From Massilia norwichensis (GTDB lineage: Bacteria > Pseudomonadota > Gammaproteobacteria > Burkholderiales > Burkholderiaceae_D), in the NCBI RefSeq assembly GCF_024753245.1, contig NZ_JANUGX010000006.1, positions 124,001 to 188,000 of the forward strand: 64,000 nt of DNA. Reading direction: 5' to 3'. Below the pieces are notes generated by a model. It was not told the DNA's origin. It did no database searches and saw nothing but the letters and a program-made list of their open reading frames with translations. Numbering within the stretch: the first letter of the stretch is position 1; every line of letters begins with the position of its first letter. A program made the translations under genes and the position numbers. This document shows, in pieces, positions 53,170-63,144 of this stretch.

Positions 53170-54531
53170 ATGAACCCATTACAGAAAATCACCGGTAAGC
53201 GCTGGTTCGGTCTGCTTGAGACGAGCCGTAAAACCCGCATCGTTGCGGGGGGCGCCGCTGCCCTGGCACTGTGTGCCTTCGGTGCAACCGCAGTTGCCCC
53301 GATCGCCCCGGACGCTGCCGACATTCCTGTCAAGTCCATCGCACAAGACCTGCAACTGCCGAACCTGGCTGACCAGATCGCGGCCTTGCAGCAAGACCAG
53401 CAACAATTCATCAAGGAAGAACGCATCCGCCCGGGCGACTCACTCGGTTCCGTGTTCACCCGCCTCGGCATCGACGACCAGCAGGCTGCCGCTTTCGTGC
53501 GCAGCGACAAGCTGGCACGCAGCATCCTGAGCCTCAAGACCGGCAAGCGCATCCAGGCTGAAACCGACGAGAACGGCCTGCTGCTGACGCTGCGCGCCAC
53601 CATCCCGGTCAGCAAGGACGAATTCAACACCGTCACCGTGACGCGCAAGGGCGAAAAATTCGTCGTCGCCAAGGCACCGGCCGAGCTCGAGCGCCGTGTC
53701 GAAATGCGTTCGCGCGAAATCAGCACCTCGCTGTACGCAGCCACCGACGCCAGCGTCGACGGCGGCCAGATCCCGGATTCGGTGGTCAACCAGATCATCG
53801 AGATGTTCTCGACCAGCATCGACTTCCGCGGCGACCTGAAGCGCGGCGACCGTTTCAACGTTGTGTACGAAACCTTCTGGCAGGATGGCGAAATGGTCCG
53901 CACCGGCCGCGTGCTGGCCGGCGAATTCGTCAACCGCGGCGTGGCCTACCAGTCGGTCTGGTACGAAGACCCGCAAACCCGCCAGGGCGGCTACTACAGC
54001 CTGGACGGCAAGTCGCTGAAGAAAGCCTTCCTGAAGTCGCCGGTGGCCTTCACCCGCATCTCCTCGGGCTTCTCGATGCGCGTGCACCCGGTGTTCAACG
54101 TCTGGAAGGCCCACAAGGGCATCGACATGGCTGCCCCGCTGGGCACCCCGATCCGCGCCGCCGGCGACGGCACCGTCGACTTCGCCGGCGTGTCGAATGG
54201 CTACGGCAACATGGTCGTGCTCAAGCACTGGTCCAACTACAGCACCGCCTACGGCCACATGAGCCGCTTCGCCAGCGGCATGCGCAAGGGCCAGAAAGTC
54301 CACCAGGGCGACATCATCGGCTACGTCGGCGCCACCGGCTGGGCCACCGGCCCGCACCTGCATTACGAATTCCGTATCGGCGGCAAGGCCATCGACCCGA
54401 TGTCGCAGAAGAACCTGCAGGCGCAACCGCTGACCTCCGGCGAACTGTCGCGCTTCCGCATGGCCGCGACCGAGATGTCGCACCGCTTCTCGCTGCTGAA
54501 CCCGGCCGGCAACGCCATGGCTGCCCGTTAA
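53170..54531 (+). CDS. M23-family peptidoglycan DD-endopeptidase (MepM-like)
   Basis: 453 residues. An N-terminal hydrophobic segment (TRIVAGGAAALALCAFGATA) anchors or exports it; about 75-160 is an OapA/LysM-like region (IRPGDSLGSVFTRLGIDDQQ); residues about 295-430 are the M23 lysostaphin-type domain with HPVFNVWKAHKGIDMAAP and the HxH of GPHLHYEFRIGG. It cuts peptide cross-links so the wall can grow. anmK, a peptidoglycan recycling gene, follows after a terminator. Confidence 0.93.
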   Translation: MNPLQKITGKRWFGLLETSRKTRIVAGGAAALALCAFGATAVAPIAPDAADIPVKSIAQDLQLPNLADQIAALQQDQQQFIKEERIRPGDSLGSVFTRLGIDDQQAAAFVRSDKLARSILSLKTGKRIQAETDENGLLLTLRATIPVSKDEFNTVTVTRKGEKFVVAKAPAELERRVEMRSREISTSLYAATDASVDGGQIPDSVVNQIIEMFSTSIDFRGDLKRGDRFNVVYETFWQDGEMVRTGRVLAGEFVNRGVAYQSVWYEDPQTRQGGYYSLDGKSLKKAFLKSPVAFTRISSGFSMRVHPVFNVWKAHKGIDMAAPLGTPIRAAGDGTVDFAGVSNGYGNMVVLKHWSNYSTAYGHMSRFASGMRKGQKVHQGDIIGYVGATGWATGPHLHYEFRIGGKAIDPMSQKNLQAQPLTSGELSRFRMAATEMSHRFSLLNPAGNAMAAR

Positions 54532-54559
54532 GATTCAGCCCGATTGCAGATAGAATGAG

Positions 54560-54592
54560 ACGCCTTGCACTGCAGAGTGCAAGGCGTTTTTC
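54560..54592 (+). terminator. Rho-independent terminator of the M23 peptidase gene
   Basis: ACGCCTTGCACT, loop GCAG, then AGTGCAAGGCGT, ending in a T-rich tract: a 12-bp perfect stem just after the peptidase stop and before anmK. Confidence 0.9.
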
Positions 54593-54607
54593 TTTTCCAC
54601 TACAAAA

Positions 54608-55711
54608 ATGCCCGCTTCCACTCTCTATATCGGCCTGATGTCCGGCACCAGCCTGGACGGCGTCGACGGCGTGCTCGCCGATTTCTCCGGCCGCGGCATC
54701 CGCACGCTGCAGGCTGCCTTCACGCCCTTCCCTGCCGATCTGCGTACCGAACTGATGGCCTTGCAGGCTGCCAGCGAGAACGAACTGGAGCGCGAAGCGC
54801 TTGCCGCGAACGCGCTGGCGCGCTGCTATGCCGATTGCGTCCAGCAGCTGCTGGCCCAGGCACCCGGCCCGGTACGCGCGGTCGCCGTGCACGGCCAGAC
54901 CATCCGCCACCGCCCCGAGCTCGGTTTTACGCGCCAGACGAATAATCCGGCCCTGCTGGCCGAGCTGACCGGCGTCGACGTGATCGCCGATTTCCGCACG
55001 CGCGACATCGCGGCCGGCGGCCAGGGCGCGCCGCTGGTGCCGGCGTTTCACGAAGCCCGCTTCGGCAAGCCGAAGACGGTGCGGGTGGTGGTGAACATCG
55101 GCGGCATCGGCAATATCAGCGTGCTGCACGGCGACGGCCGCGTGAGCGGTTACGACACCGGTCCGGGCAATGTGCTGATGGATTTATGGGTTGCGCGCCA
55201 CACTGGCAAGGCCTACGACGAGGATGGCGCCTTCGCCGCGTCCGGCAAGGTCGACGAGCCATTGCTGGGCATCCTGCTCGACGAGCCCTATTTCCGCCAG
55301 CCGCCGCCCAAGAGCACGGGCCGCGACCTGTTCCATGCGGAATGGCTGGCCGGGAAACTGGCCCAGCGCCCCGACCTGGCGCCGGCCGACGTGCAGGCAA
55401 CGCTGACAAGGCTGACGGCGGTGTCGATCGCGCAGGCGATCCGGGACGCGACCGCCGGCCAGCCGGCGCAGGCCGTCTACGTCTGCGGCGGCGGTGCCTA
55501 CAACAGCGTGCTGCTGAAGGATATCGCCGCTGCGCTGGGCGGCGCGATTCCGGTGAAGTCGACCGAGGAACTGGGCGTGGCGCCGAACCGGGTCGAGGCC
55601 CTGGCCTTCGCCTGGCTGGGCTACCAGTTCACGCGGCGCCGGCCGGGCAATCTGCCGGCGGTGACGGGCGCGGCCGGCTTGCGCGTGCTCGGCGCGCTGT
55701 ATCCGGCTTGA
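54608..55711 (+). CDS. anmK: Anhydro-N-acetylmuramic acid kinase
   Basis: 367 residues. Begins [19 protein letters not shown] (ATP phosphate loop), with [22 protein letters not shown] and [12 protein letters not shown], all anmK signatures. It opens and phosphorylates 1,6-anhydroMurNAc from wall turnover to give MurNAc-6-P. The upstream neighbour is an M23 endopeptidase, although a terminator separates them. Confidence 0.96.
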   Translation: MPASTLYIGLMSGTSLDGVDGVLADFSGRGIRTLQAAFTPFPADLRTELMALQAASENELEREALAANALARCYADCVQQLLAQAPGPVRAVAVHGQTIRHRPELGFTRQTNNPALLAELTGVDVIADFRTRDIAAGGQGAPLVPAFHEARFGKPKTVRVVVNIGGIGNISVLHGDGRVSGYDTGPGNVLMDLWVARHTGKAYDEDGAFAASGKVDEPLLGILLDEPYFRQPPPKSTGRDLFHAEWLAGKLAQRPDLAPADVQATLTRLTAVSIAQAIRDATAGQPAQAVYVCGGGAYNSVLLKDIAAALGGAIPVKSTEELGVAPNRVEALAFAWLGYQFTRRRPGNLPAVTGAAGLRVLGALYPA

Positions 55712-55777
55712 GGTGCCCTGAAAGAATTATGGAGATCACATACAATGCTCTCCCCCTTTATGATTAACGAGAGCAAA

Positions 55778-56413
55778 GTGGAATTACTGAACAAACTGCA
55801 ATGGCGCTATGCCACCAAGGCGATGGACCCGACCCTGCCGGTCGCACAGGACAAGATCGACCGCATCATCGAGGCAGCCCGTCTGGCGCCGACCTCTTCC
55901 GGCCTGCAGCCCTATGAAATCCTGGTCGTCAAGAACCCGGCCCTGCGCGCGCAGATCCGCGAAGTGGCGTGGAACCAGGCCCAGGTCACGGACGCCTCGC
56001 ACCTGCTGGTGTTCGCCGCCTGGGACGACTACACGCCCGAACGCATCAACCACATGTTCGACCTGACCAATGAAGTGCGCGGCTTCCGCAACGAAGGTTG
56101 GGAAGCGTATCGCCAGCAGCTGCTGTCGACCTATCCGGGCCGCGGCGAGCAGGTGAACTTCGAGCACGCAGCGCGCCAGGCCTATATCGGCTTCGGCGCA
56201 GCCGTCATCGCGGCCGCGTTCGAGGGCGTCGACGCGACCCCGATGGAAGGCTTCGACCCGGCCGCCGTCGATGGCATCCTGAAGCTGCGCGAGCGCCACC
56301 TGCGCAGCGTGGTGATGCTGCCGCTGGGCTACCGCAAGGCCGAGCAGGACTGGCTGGTCAACCTGCCGAAGGTGCGCCGTCCGCTCGAGCAGTTCGTAAC
56401 CGAGCTGAACTGA
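55778..56413 (+). CDS. NAD(P)H-dependent nitroreductase-family flavoprotein
   Basis: 211 residues if translation starts at the GTG at 55778, giving (V/M)ELLNKLQWRYATKAMDP, which matches the usual N-terminus of the group; ATG codons at 55760 and 55745 are possible but lack a ribosome site. FMN-site features: WRYATKAMD, LAPTSSGLQPYEILVV and YIGFGAAVIAAAFEGVDATPMEGF (NfsB-like). It reduces nitro compounds or quinones in the cytoplasm. Confidence 0.9.
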   Translation: MELLNKLQWRYATKAMDPTLPVAQDKIDRIIEAARLAPTSSGLQPYEILVVKNPALRAQIREVAWNQAQVTDASHLLVFAAWDDYTPERINHMFDLTNEVRGFRNEGWEAYRQQLLSTYPGRGEQVNFEHAARQAYIGFGAAVIAAAFEGVDATPMEGFDPAAVDGILKLRERHLRSVVMLPLGYRKAEQDWLVNLPKVRRPLEQFVTELN

Positions 56414-56442
56414 GCGAAGTGAACTAAGGACTTCGCGAAAAC

Positions 56443-56478
56443 AAAAAAGCCGCCCGGCAATGCCGAGGCGGCTTTTTT
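56443..56478. terminator. Bidirectional Rho-independent terminator
   Basis: AAAAAAGCCGCC (56443-56454) pairs with GGCGGCTTTTTT (56467-56478), loop CGGCAATGCCGA with its own small stem. It serves the convergent nitroreductase and erpA genes. Confidence 0.9.
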
Positions 56479-56496
56479 GATGCCCGAAGCGGACGC

Positions 56497-56874
56497 TTAC
56501 GCCGAGAACGACGAACCGCAGCCGCAGGTCGAGGTGGCGTTCGGGTTCTTGATGACGAACTGGGCGCCTTCGAGGTCGTCCTTGTAGTCGATCTCTGCGC
56601 CGACCAGGTACTGGTAGCTCATCGAGTCGATCAGCAGGGTGACGCCATTCTTTTCCATCGCGGTATCGTCGTCGTTCATGATCTCGTCGAAGGTGAAACC
56701 GTACTGGAAGCCCGAGCAGCCGCCACCCTGCACGAAGACGCGCAGTTTCAGGTCGGGATTGCCTTCTTCCTCGATCAGCTGGGCGACCTTCTGCGCGGCG
56801 CTGTCGGTAAAGTTGATGGGCGACGGCATGGCGTCCTGCTCTTGCGAGCGATGCAATTCGGCGATTGCGGTCAT
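56497..56874 (-). CDS. erpA: Iron-sulfur cluster insertion protein ErpA
   Basis: 125 residues, A-type carrier. The three cluster ligands are seen: Cys in [11 protein letters not shown] and the C-terminal pair in [26 protein letters not shown] at the start is typical of ErpA. It delivers [4Fe-4S] clusters to apoproteins. A later Met (residue 16, MPSPINFTD) could be the start. Confidence 0.93.
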   Translation of the reverse strand: MTAIAELHRSQEQDAMPSPINFTDSAAQKVAQLIEEEGNPDLKLRVFVQGGGCSGFQYGFTFDEIMNDDDTAMEKNGVTLLIDSMSYQYLVGAEIDYKDDLEGAQFVIKNPNATSTCGCGSSFSA

Positions 56875-56928
56875 GGATAAACTCCTGATTGAATTCGGAT
56901 TTCGTCCATTATAGACGGTTGGCGCCAG

Positions 56929-57342
56929 TCATGCTGACGCCCCCTCCGCCGTTACACCTAAATGAAACACCGGCTCGGCGGCCTGGACCGGCGCGGCCTC
57001 GTGGGTCAGCTTGCCGGTCACCAGGGCGCCGCCGTGCATTTCCAGCAGGCGGTAATGGACATCCCCATGTATGCGGCCTTTCGGCTGTAATTCAAGCAGT
57101 TCCGTCGACCGGACCGTGCCGGCGATATAGCCGTTGACAACCAGGTTGGCGCAACGCACCTCGCCCTCGATGCGGGCATGTTCGGAGACGATCAGGACGC
57201 TGTCGGCATCGCTGCCGGCAATCACGTTGCCATGCACCTCGCCGTCGATGCGCAGGCCGCCGGTGAATACCAGGTCGCCTTCGATACGGGCGGAAATGCC
57301 GATCAGGCTATCGATTTCGCTTTTTGCATTACGACCGAACAT
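56929..57342 (-). CDS. Bactofilin
   Basis: 137 residues from ATG 57342 (GAGGGG upstream). The DUF583 bactofilin core of short beta-helix repeats runs from LIGISARIEGDLVFTGGLRI through VHGNVIAG, ARIEGEVRCANLVVNGYIAG to KGRIHGDVHY. These proteins self-assemble into non-nucleotide filaments involved in cell shape or polarity. It follows the argC unit on the same strand after 140 bases. Confidence 0.92.
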   Translation of the reverse strand: MFGRNAKSEIDSLIGISARIEGDLVFTGGLRIDGEVHGNVIAGSDADSVLIVSEHARIEGEVRCANLVVNGYIAGTVRSTELLELQPKGRIHGDVHYRLLEMHGGALVTGKLTHEAAPVQAAEPVFHLGVTAEGASA

Positions 57343-57453
57343 GGTAGTCCCCTCGCAAAATGGCAAGCTGCCAAGCGCGGCAGTGCAACGGTCAATTTAC
57401 CGTGCTCAACACCTACTGCCTTGATCTGCATCTTGTCGCCAAGCTTGCGAGGG

Positions 57454-57473
57454 GCGGCGGCCATGGCCGCCGC
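57454..57473. terminator. GC-rich perfect palindrome between argC and bactofilin genes
   Basis: GCGGCGGCCATGGCCGCCGC, a fully self-complementary 20-mer just after the argC stop. It has no T-tract, so intrinsic termination is doubtful; it may act as a pause or be unrelated. Confidence 0.35.
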
Positions 57474-57482
57474 TTGTTGCCA

Positions 57483-58520
57483 TTACGGCAGCAGCGCGAC
57501 CTGGTTCAGGCCCATGTTTTCCGGCACGCCGAACATCAGGTTCATGCACTGCACGGCCTGGCCGGCGGCGCCCTTCACCAGGTTGTCCTGCACCACCAGG
57601 ATCACGACGGTATCGCCGCCGTCCGGACGGTGCACGGCGATGCGCAGCATGTTCGAACCGCGGGTCGAGCGGGTTTCCGGGTGCGAGCCGAAAGGCATCA
57701 CGTCGACGAAGGGCTCGTCGCGGTAGGCGTCTTCGAACAGGGCCTGCAGGGCGGCATTGTCGATGTCGCGGGTCAGGCGCGCGTACAGGGTCGAGTGCAT
57801 GCCGCGGATCATCGGCACCAAGTGCGGGGTGAAGATCAGGCCGACTTTCTGGTCGGTGTAGCGCTGCAGCTGGGCCGAGGTTTCCGGGGTGTGGCGGTGG
57901 CCGGCCACGCCGTAGGCCTTGAAATTGTCGCTCGCTTCCGAGAACAGGGTGCCGATCTCGGCTTTGCGGCCAGCGCCGGACACGCCCGACTTGCTGTCGG
58001 CGATCAGGTTGCCGGCATCGATCAGGCCCGCCTTCAGCAGCGGGTAGAAGCCCAGCTGCATGGTGGTCGGGTAGCAGCCCGGATTGGCGATCAGGCGCGC
58101 CTTTTTGATGTCTTCGCGGTTCAGTTCCGGCAGGCCGTACACCGCTTCCGCGATCAGCTCGGGCGCGCTGTGCTCCATCTTGTACCACTTCTCGAACGCG
58201 GCGCGGTCCTTCAGGCGGAAGTCGGCGGCCAGGTCGATGACCTTGACGCCGGCGGCCAGCAGGGCCGGTGCCTGGGCCATGGCGACACCGTGCGGGGTGG
58301 CGAAGAACACCACGTCGCATTGGGTCAGGTCGGCCTTGTCCGGGCTCGAGAAGGCCAGGTCGACGTGGCCGCGCAGCGACGGGAACATGTCTGCCACCGG
58401 CAGGCCGTCTTCCTTGCGCGAGGTGATGGCGGTCAGCTGCACCTCGGGATGGGCCGACAGCAGGCGCAGCAACTCGACGCCCGTGTAACCGGTACCACCA
58501 ACGATGCCAACTTTGATCAT
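57483..58520 (-). CDS. argC: N-acetyl-gamma-glutamyl-phosphate reductase
   Basis: 345 residues. NADP-binding [17 protein letters not shown] at the start and the catalytic Cys in [13 protein letters not shown]; the C-terminal half holds HRHTPE and [10 protein letters not shown]. It performs the third step of arginine synthesis. Confidence 0.97.
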   Translation of the reverse strand: MIKVGIVGGTGYTGVELLRLLSAHPEVQLTAITSRKEDGLPVADMFPSLRGHVDLAFSSPDKADLTQCDVVFFATPHGVAMAQAPALLAAGVKVIDLAADFRLKDRAAFEKWYKMEHSAPELIAEAVYGLPELNREDIKKARLIANPGCYPTTMQLGFYPLLKAGLIDAGNLIADSKSGVSGAGRKAEIGTLFSEASDNFKAYGVAGHRHTPETSAQLQRYTDQKVGLIFTPHLVPMIRGMHSTLYARLTRDIDNAALQALFEDAYRDEPFVDVMPFGSHPETRSTRGSNMLRIAVHRPDGGDTVVILVVQDNLVKGAAGQAVQCMNLMFGVPENMGLNQVALLP

Positions 58521-58652
58521 GTTCTTTCCTTCGTAAATAAGTGCGTGCGGACTGTCATTTTAACAGCCTGCCGCGGCCGGCGTGGCAAGGCGGCGCGGCA
58601 GCAGACGCGGCAATGCTAGCATCTGTTGCAACGCACAAGCCAAGGAGGATCG

Positions 58653-59654
58653 ATGAAGCCGATTGCAGAACAGGTAGTGGTCGTGACGGGCGCGTCCAGC
58701 GGGATCGGCAGGGCGAGCGCTCTCGCTTTCGGCAAACGCGGTGCGCGCGTGGTGCTGGCCGCGCGCAATCTGGAGGCGCTGGAAACGCTGGCGCAGGAGA
58801 TCGAAGCGGGCGGCGGGCAGGCACATGTGCTCGTGACCGACGTTGCCGAGTGGGACCAGGTCCAGCGCCTGGCCGACGAGGCGGTCGAACGCTTCGGCCG
58901 TATCGACACCTGGCTGAACGACGCCGGCATCAACGAGCACGCGTCGGTCGAAGACATGACGGTCGAGGAGATCGGCCGCATCATCCAGGTCAACCTGATG
59001 GGCCAGGTACACGGCATGAAGGCAGCGCTCGGCGTGATGCGGCGCCAGCGCAGCGGGACCATCATCAACATGGGTTCGGCAGCGTCGAGCCGGGCGGTGC
59101 CGCTGCACGCGGCCTACGTGGCCTCCAAGCACGCGGTCGCCGGCTTCACGGACAGCCTGCGGATGGAGCTCATGCACGAGAACATGCCGATCAATGTGAC
59201 GCTGATCCAGCCCGGCTTCATCGACACGCCCCTGTTCCTGAATGCGCGCTCCAAGCTCGGCGGGCAATCGCGACCGATTCCGCCGATCTATGCGCCGGAA
59301 GTGGTGGCCGACGCCATCCTGTTCGCGGCCGAGCACCGGCGCCGCAACATCGTCGTGGGCGCGCAGGCGGCGGCGGGCATCTTCCTGAACAAGCTCAGCC
59401 CTTCGCTGGTCGACCGCCTGATGGTGGCGCGCGGCGCGGCCTTCCGGCTGCAGAAGGAAAACCGGCCCGACGACGGCATCGACAACCTGTTCGAGCCCAG
59501 CCGCGGCACCGGCTCGGCCCACGGCCACTGGGGCAAGGAAGCGCTCCAGTCCAGCTGGTACACCCGCCACCTGGAATACTACCCGCACCGCAAAGGCATG
59601 CTGTGGGCGGCACTGGGCGCCAGCCTCTTCCTGCTGGCCCGCCGCAAGCGCTGA
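58653..59654 (+). CDS. SDR-family oxidoreductase with C-terminal extension
   Basis: 333 residues from ATG 58653, with AAGGAGG upstream. Classical SDR: VTGASSGIGRASAL (TGxxxGIG, 14-27), NDAGIN, the active-site Ser near GSAASS and YVASK (Tyr-x3-Lys). The last ~80 residues form an extension (PDDGIDNLFEPSRG to LGASLFLLARRKR) ending in a hydrophobic helix and basic tail that may tether it to the membrane. Reduces or oxidises an unknown alcohol/carbonyl with NAD(P)H. Confidence 0.9.
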   Translation: MKPIAEQVVVVTGASSGIGRASALAFGKRGARVVLAARNLEALETLAQEIEAGGGQAHVLVTDVAEWDQVQRLADEAVERFGRIDTWLNDAGINEHASVEDMTVEEIGRIIQVNLMGQVHGMKAALGVMRRQRSGTIINMGSAASSRAVPLHAAYVASKHAVAGFTDSLRMELMHENMPINVTLIQPGFIDTPLFLNARSKLGGQSRPIPPIYAPEVVADAILFAAEHRRRNIVVGAQAAAGIFLNKLSPSLVDRLMVARGAAFRLQKENRPDDGIDNLFEPSRGTGSAHGHWGKEALQSSWYTRHLEYYPHRKGMLWAALGASLFLLARRKR

Positions 59655-59661
59655 CAAAAAT

Positions 59662-59736
59662 TAAACCGGGGTCAGACACCGAATTCTGGAAACAGCCCAT
59701 AGGACATTTCCAAAAATCGGTGTCTGACCCCGGTTT
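59662..59736. repeat. REPIN-like pair of CCGGGGTCAGACACC repeats
   Basis: AAACCGGGGTCAGACACCG (59662-59680) and its exact inverse CGGTGTCTGACCCCGGTTT (59718-59736): two 19-bp arms with 37 bases between. I recall this CCGGGGTCAGACACC arm as common in betaproteobacterial genomes and associated with RAYT-type (IS200-like) transposases. It directly follows the SDR stop and precedes the rpsI terminator. Confidence 0.85.
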
Positions 59737-59744
59737 GATGAAAA

Positions 59745-59780
59745 ACAAAAAAGCCGCCGGCTTTGCAGCGGGCGGCTTTT
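59745..59780. terminator. Bidirectional terminator between SDR and rpsI genes
   Basis: AAAAAAGCCGCC followed by GGCGGCTTTTT, stem about 59752-59776. It serves rpsI on the minus strand and, behind the repeat pair, the SDR gene on the plus strand. Confidence 0.88.
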
Positions 59781-59829
59781 TGTCTGGCAGCAGCGCACAG
59801 GGCGCTGCAGATCCAGGAGGTGAAGCTGA

Positions 59830-60222
59830 TTAACGCTTCGAGAATTGCTTTGCGCGACGTGCTTTGCGCAGACCAACTTTCTTACGCTCGACTTCACGGG
59901 CGTCACGGGTGACGAAACCGGCACGTGCCAGGTCGCCCTTCAGGCCTGCGTCGTAGTCGATCAGTGCACGGGTGATGCCGTGGCGCACTGCACCTGCCTG
60001 GCCGGACTCGCCGCCGCCATGCACGTTGACTTTGATGTCGAAACGCTCGACGTTGCCGGTCAGTTCCAGCGGCTGACGGATGACCATCAGGCCGGTTTCG
60101 CGCGAGAAGTACTCGGCGGCCGGTTTGCCGTTCACGATGATCTGGCCGGTGCCAGCTTTGATGAACACGCGGGCGACTGCACTCTTGCGACGGCCGGTGC
60201 CGTAATTGTAGTTACCGATCAT
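59830..60222 (-). CDS. rpsI: 30S ribosomal protein S9
   Basis: 130 residues, full length. [14 protein letters not shown] at the start and the very basic C-terminus [17 protein letters not shown], which reaches towards the P-site tRNA. Nine bases after rplM on the minus strand, the universal rplM-rpsI operon. Confidence 0.98.
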   Translation of the reverse strand: MIGNYNYGTGRRKSAVARVFIKAGTGQIIVNGKPAAEYFSRETGLMVIRQPLELTGNVERFDIKVNVHGGGESGQAGAVRHGITRALIDYDAGLKGDLARAGFVTRDAREVERKKVGLRKARRAKQFSKR

Positions 60223-60231
60223 GTCAGTTCC

Positions 60232-60660
60232 TTAGAAATCGAGTGCTTGCGGTTGCTGGGCGGCGTGCGGGTGGGTGCCTTCCGCATAGACCTTCAGCTT
60301 CTTGATCATGGCGTAGCCCAGCGGGCCCTTCGGCAGCATGCCTTTGACAGCCTTTTCCAGGGCACGGCCCGGGAAGCGCTGTTGCATTTTCAGGAAGTTG
60401 GTTTCGTAGATACCGCCCGGGTAGCCCGAGTGACGGTAGTAGGTCTTCTGGGTGGCCTTGGTGCCGGTCACGCGCAGCTTGCCTGCATTGACGACGACGA
60501 TAAAGTCACCGGTGTCGACGTGCGGAGTGAATTCTGGCTTGTGTTTGCCGCGCAGTCGGCGTGCCACTTCGCTGGCAACACGTCCGAGGACTTTGTCCGT
60601 CGCGTCAATCACGTACCAATCGCGCTGGACTTCATGGCCCTTAGCGGAAAAAGTTTTCAT
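60232..60660 (-). CDS. rplM: 50S ribosomal protein L13
   Basis: 142 residues. [18 protein letters not shown], the [16 protein letters not shown] stretch and [13 protein letters not shown] are typical of L13. AGGA lies before the ATG. First gene of the rplM-rpsI operon; the region upstream (60661-60951) holds its promoter and that of the divergent hydrolase. Confidence 0.98.
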   Translation of the reverse strand: MKTFSAKGHEVQRDWYVIDATDKVLGRVASEVARRLRGKHKPEFTPHVDTGDFIVVVNAGKLRVTGTKATQKTYYRHSGYPGGIYETNFLKMQQRFPGRALEKAVKGMLPKGPLGYAMIKKLKVYAEGTHPHAAQQPQALDF

Positions 60661-60951
60661 GTTGACTTCCTATATATAGGTGTAAATGCTCAAATGGTGG
60701 TTCCGCAAGAACGACTGCGGACTCGGCCTTGTTGTCTTTTCCTGAGCAAATGGAAAGCCCACGATCATAGCTGATCTGAGCCTCCCCAGTCAAGTCAGCC
60801 TTGGCGCATACCCCACAGTCAGCATTAGAGGCAACGCAAGCCCTTCCTTGCGCACTCGCCTAGACTCGGGAATTAATGCATTTTTGCAACTTTTTGATTG
60901 ACCTAAAAAAGAATAGCAAATTACTATGGTCAACATCGAAGAGGAGACGCC

Positions 60952-62397
60952 GTGAAAATCCGTACCATCCTGCCCGCCCTGTTCGCCTTGATGGCGTCAA
61001 GCGCCGCGCTCCCCGGACCGGCTGCCGCCGCGCCGGCCGGCAAGGCATCGGCGGCCCGCAGTTGTCATCTGCCGGGTGCCGAAGAATCCCTGCGCTGCCT
61101 GTCCGTTTCTGTACCGCTCGACTACGCCAAACCGGATAGCGCCAGCCTGAAGCTGCACGTGACCGTGGCCCCGGCCTTCCGCGAATCGGCGCGCCCCGAC
61201 CCGCTGTTCGTGCTGGCGGGCGGCCCGGGCCAGGCCGGCAGCGACGTGCTGCCCCTGCTCTCGGCCGCCTTCAAGCGCGTGCGCGCCACCCGCGACATCG
61301 TCTTCATCGACCAGCGCGGCACCGGCCTGTCGGGCAAGCTCGATTGCGAGTCGCCGCCCAACGAAGAGATGATGAGCGACGCCGAGATCGAGGCCGAGCT
61401 GCGCCGCTGCATCGGCAAGAAAACGGTTCCGTTCAGCGTCTACACCACGGCGGTCGCAGCGCGCGACGTCGAACAGGTGCGCCGCGCGCTCGGCTACGGC
61501 AAGGTCAACGTCTGGGGCGGTTCCTACGGCACCCGCCTCGGCCAGGCCTATGCGCGCGCCTTCCCGGACAGCGTGCGCAGCCTGGTGCTGGACGGCGTTA
61601 CCGCGCCCGACCAGGTGATTCCGGCCGGCGGGCGCGACGGCCAGGCCGCGCTCGACAAGCTGTTCGCCCAGTGCGAATCCGATGCCGCCTGCCGCAAGGC
61701 CTATCCCAACCTGCGCGCCGAATTCGATGCCCTGGCGGCGCGCGCCGAAGCCGGCCAGAAGCTGACCATCGTCGACCCGCGCACGGCGCAGCCGGTGAGC
61801 TTCACGATGACCGGCCCGCGCTTCCTCGGCACCGTGCACAACATCCTGTATTCGCCGGCCGATGCGCGGCGCCTGCCCTTCCTGCTGCACAGCGCTTACC
61901 AGGGCCGCTGGGAACCCTTCATCGCGCGCCACAACATCGCCGGCGACTTCGCCAGCGATGCCTCCACCGCCACCCTGCTGTACCTGGCCGTGGTCTGCGC
62001 CGAGGACGTGCCGCGCATGACGCCGGCGCTGATGAAGGACGACGCATCGAAGCTCACGCGTCCGCTGGCCGACCGCATCCCCGGCCTGTGCAAGACCTTG
62101 AACGTGCCGGCCGTGCCCTACGCCGAGCCGACCGCCATCCAGGCGCCGGCGCTGCTGCTGTCCGGCGCGCTCGATCCCGTCACGCCGCCGCGCCGCGCCG
62201 AAGCCGCCGCGCGCCACATGCCCAAAGCCCAGCAGTTCGTGGTGGCGAACGCCGGCCACGGTGTCTCGCAACTGGGCTGCGCGCCGCGCCTGCTGCGCGA
62301 TTTCCTCGACCGCCCCGCCATCCCGCTCGAGGCCAAGTGCCTGTCCGAGATCCCGGCCCCGACCTTCCAGCTCGGCAGCGCCGGGCCGCAACCCTGA
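60952..62397 (+). CDS. Exported alpha/beta hydrolase with TAP-like C-terminal domain
   Basis: 481 residues; GTG start at 60952 with GAGGAG seven bases upstream. Signal peptide about 1-27. Alpha/beta hydrolase of the tripeptidyl-aminopeptidase (S33/TAP) group: LAGGPGQAGS (oxyanion), IDQRGTGLSG, nucleophile GGSYGTR with Ser191, acid in LSGALDPVTPP, His in NAGHGVSQLG, and a Cys-rich cap. It probably trims peptides in the periplasm. Followed 12 bases later by an ABC exporter operon it may belong to. Confidence 0.9.
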   Translation: MKIRTILPALFALMASSAALPGPAAAAPAGKASAARSCHLPGAEESLRCLSVSVPLDYAKPDSASLKLHVTVAPAFRESARPDPLFVLAGGPGQAGSDVLPLLSAAFKRVRATRDIVFIDQRGTGLSGKLDCESPPNEEMMSDAEIEAELRRCIGKKTVPFSVYTTAVAARDVEQVRRALGYGKVNVWGGSYGTRLGQAYARAFPDSVRSLVLDGVTAPDQVIPAGGRDGQAALDKLFAQCESDAACRKAYPNLRAEFDALAARAEAGQKLTIVDPRTAQPVSFTMTGPRFLGTVHNILYSPADARRLPFLLHSAYQGRWEPFIARHNIAGDFASDASTATLLYLAVVCAEDVPRMTPALMKDDASKLTRPLADRIPGLCKTLNVPAVPYAEPTAIQAPALLLSGALDPVTPPRRAEAAARHMPKAQQFVVANAGHGVSQLGCAPRLLRDFLDRPAIPLEAKCLSEIPAPTFQLGSAGPQP

Positions 62398-62409
62398 ATC
62401 GAGTCCGCC

Positions 62410-63144
62410 ATGATAGAAGTCCAGGAAGTACGCAAACAGTTCGGCCCCGTGCAGGCGCTCGGCGGCGTCAGTTTTTCGGCGCGCGACGGCCAGATCACCG
62501 CCCTGCTCGGCCCCAACGGTGCCGGCAAGACCACCCTGCTGCGCACCCTCGTCGGCCTGCTCAGGCGCGACCACGGCAGCATCGCCATCGATGGCGTCGA
62601 CCCCGAAAAGGATCCGCTGGCGGTACGCCGCAACATCGGCTTCCTGACCGACCAGTTCGGGCTCTACGAGCGTCTCAGCACGCGCGAATACCTGACTTAT
62701 TTCGGTGAGCTGAACGGCATGGAGAGCGCAGCGCTGCGCCGGCGCATCGACGAAGTCGCGGGGCTGCTGCAGATGGAGGACATCCTGGAGCGGCGCGCCA
62801 AGGGCTTCTCGCAGGGCCAGCGCATCAAGGTCGCGCTGGCGCGCACGCTGCTGCACCGCCCGCGCCACCTGCTGCTGGACGAGCCGAGCCGCGGCCTCGA
62901 CGTGATGAGCACGCGCGCGCTGCGCCACGCCCTGTCGACGCTGCGCGCCGAGGGCTGCTGCGTGATCATGGCGACCCACGTGATGCAGGAAGTGACCCAC
63001 CTGTGCGACGACGTGATCGTCATCGCCAAGGGCCATACCGTGGCCCAGGGCTCGCCCGAAGACCTGTGCCGGCGCACCGGCATCGCCAACCTGGAAGACG
63101 CCTTCGTCAGCCTGGTCGGCACCGAGGAAGGAATCGCCGCATGA
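62410..63144 (+). CDS. NatA-type ABC exporter ATP-binding subunit
   Basis: 244 residues. Walker A LLGPNGAGKTTLL, Q-loop TDQFGLYER, signature FSQGQRIKVALA, Walker B LLLDEPSRGLD and H-loop ATHVMQE. The Q-loop and signature are those of the NatA/CcmA sodium or drug exporter group. Its stop overlaps the permease start (ATGA). Confidence 0.93.
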   Translation: MIEVQEVRKQFGPVQALGGVSFSARDGQITALLGPNGAGKTTLLRTLVGLLRRDHGSIAIDGVDPEKDPLAVRRNIGFLTDQFGLYERLSTREYLTYFGELNGMESAALRRRIDEVAGLLQMEDILERRAKGFSQGQRIKVALARTLLHRPRHLLLDEPSRGLDVMSTRALRHALSTLRAEGCCVIMATHVMQEVTHLCDDVIVIAKGHTVAQGSPEDLCRRTGIANLEDAFVSLVGTEEGIAA

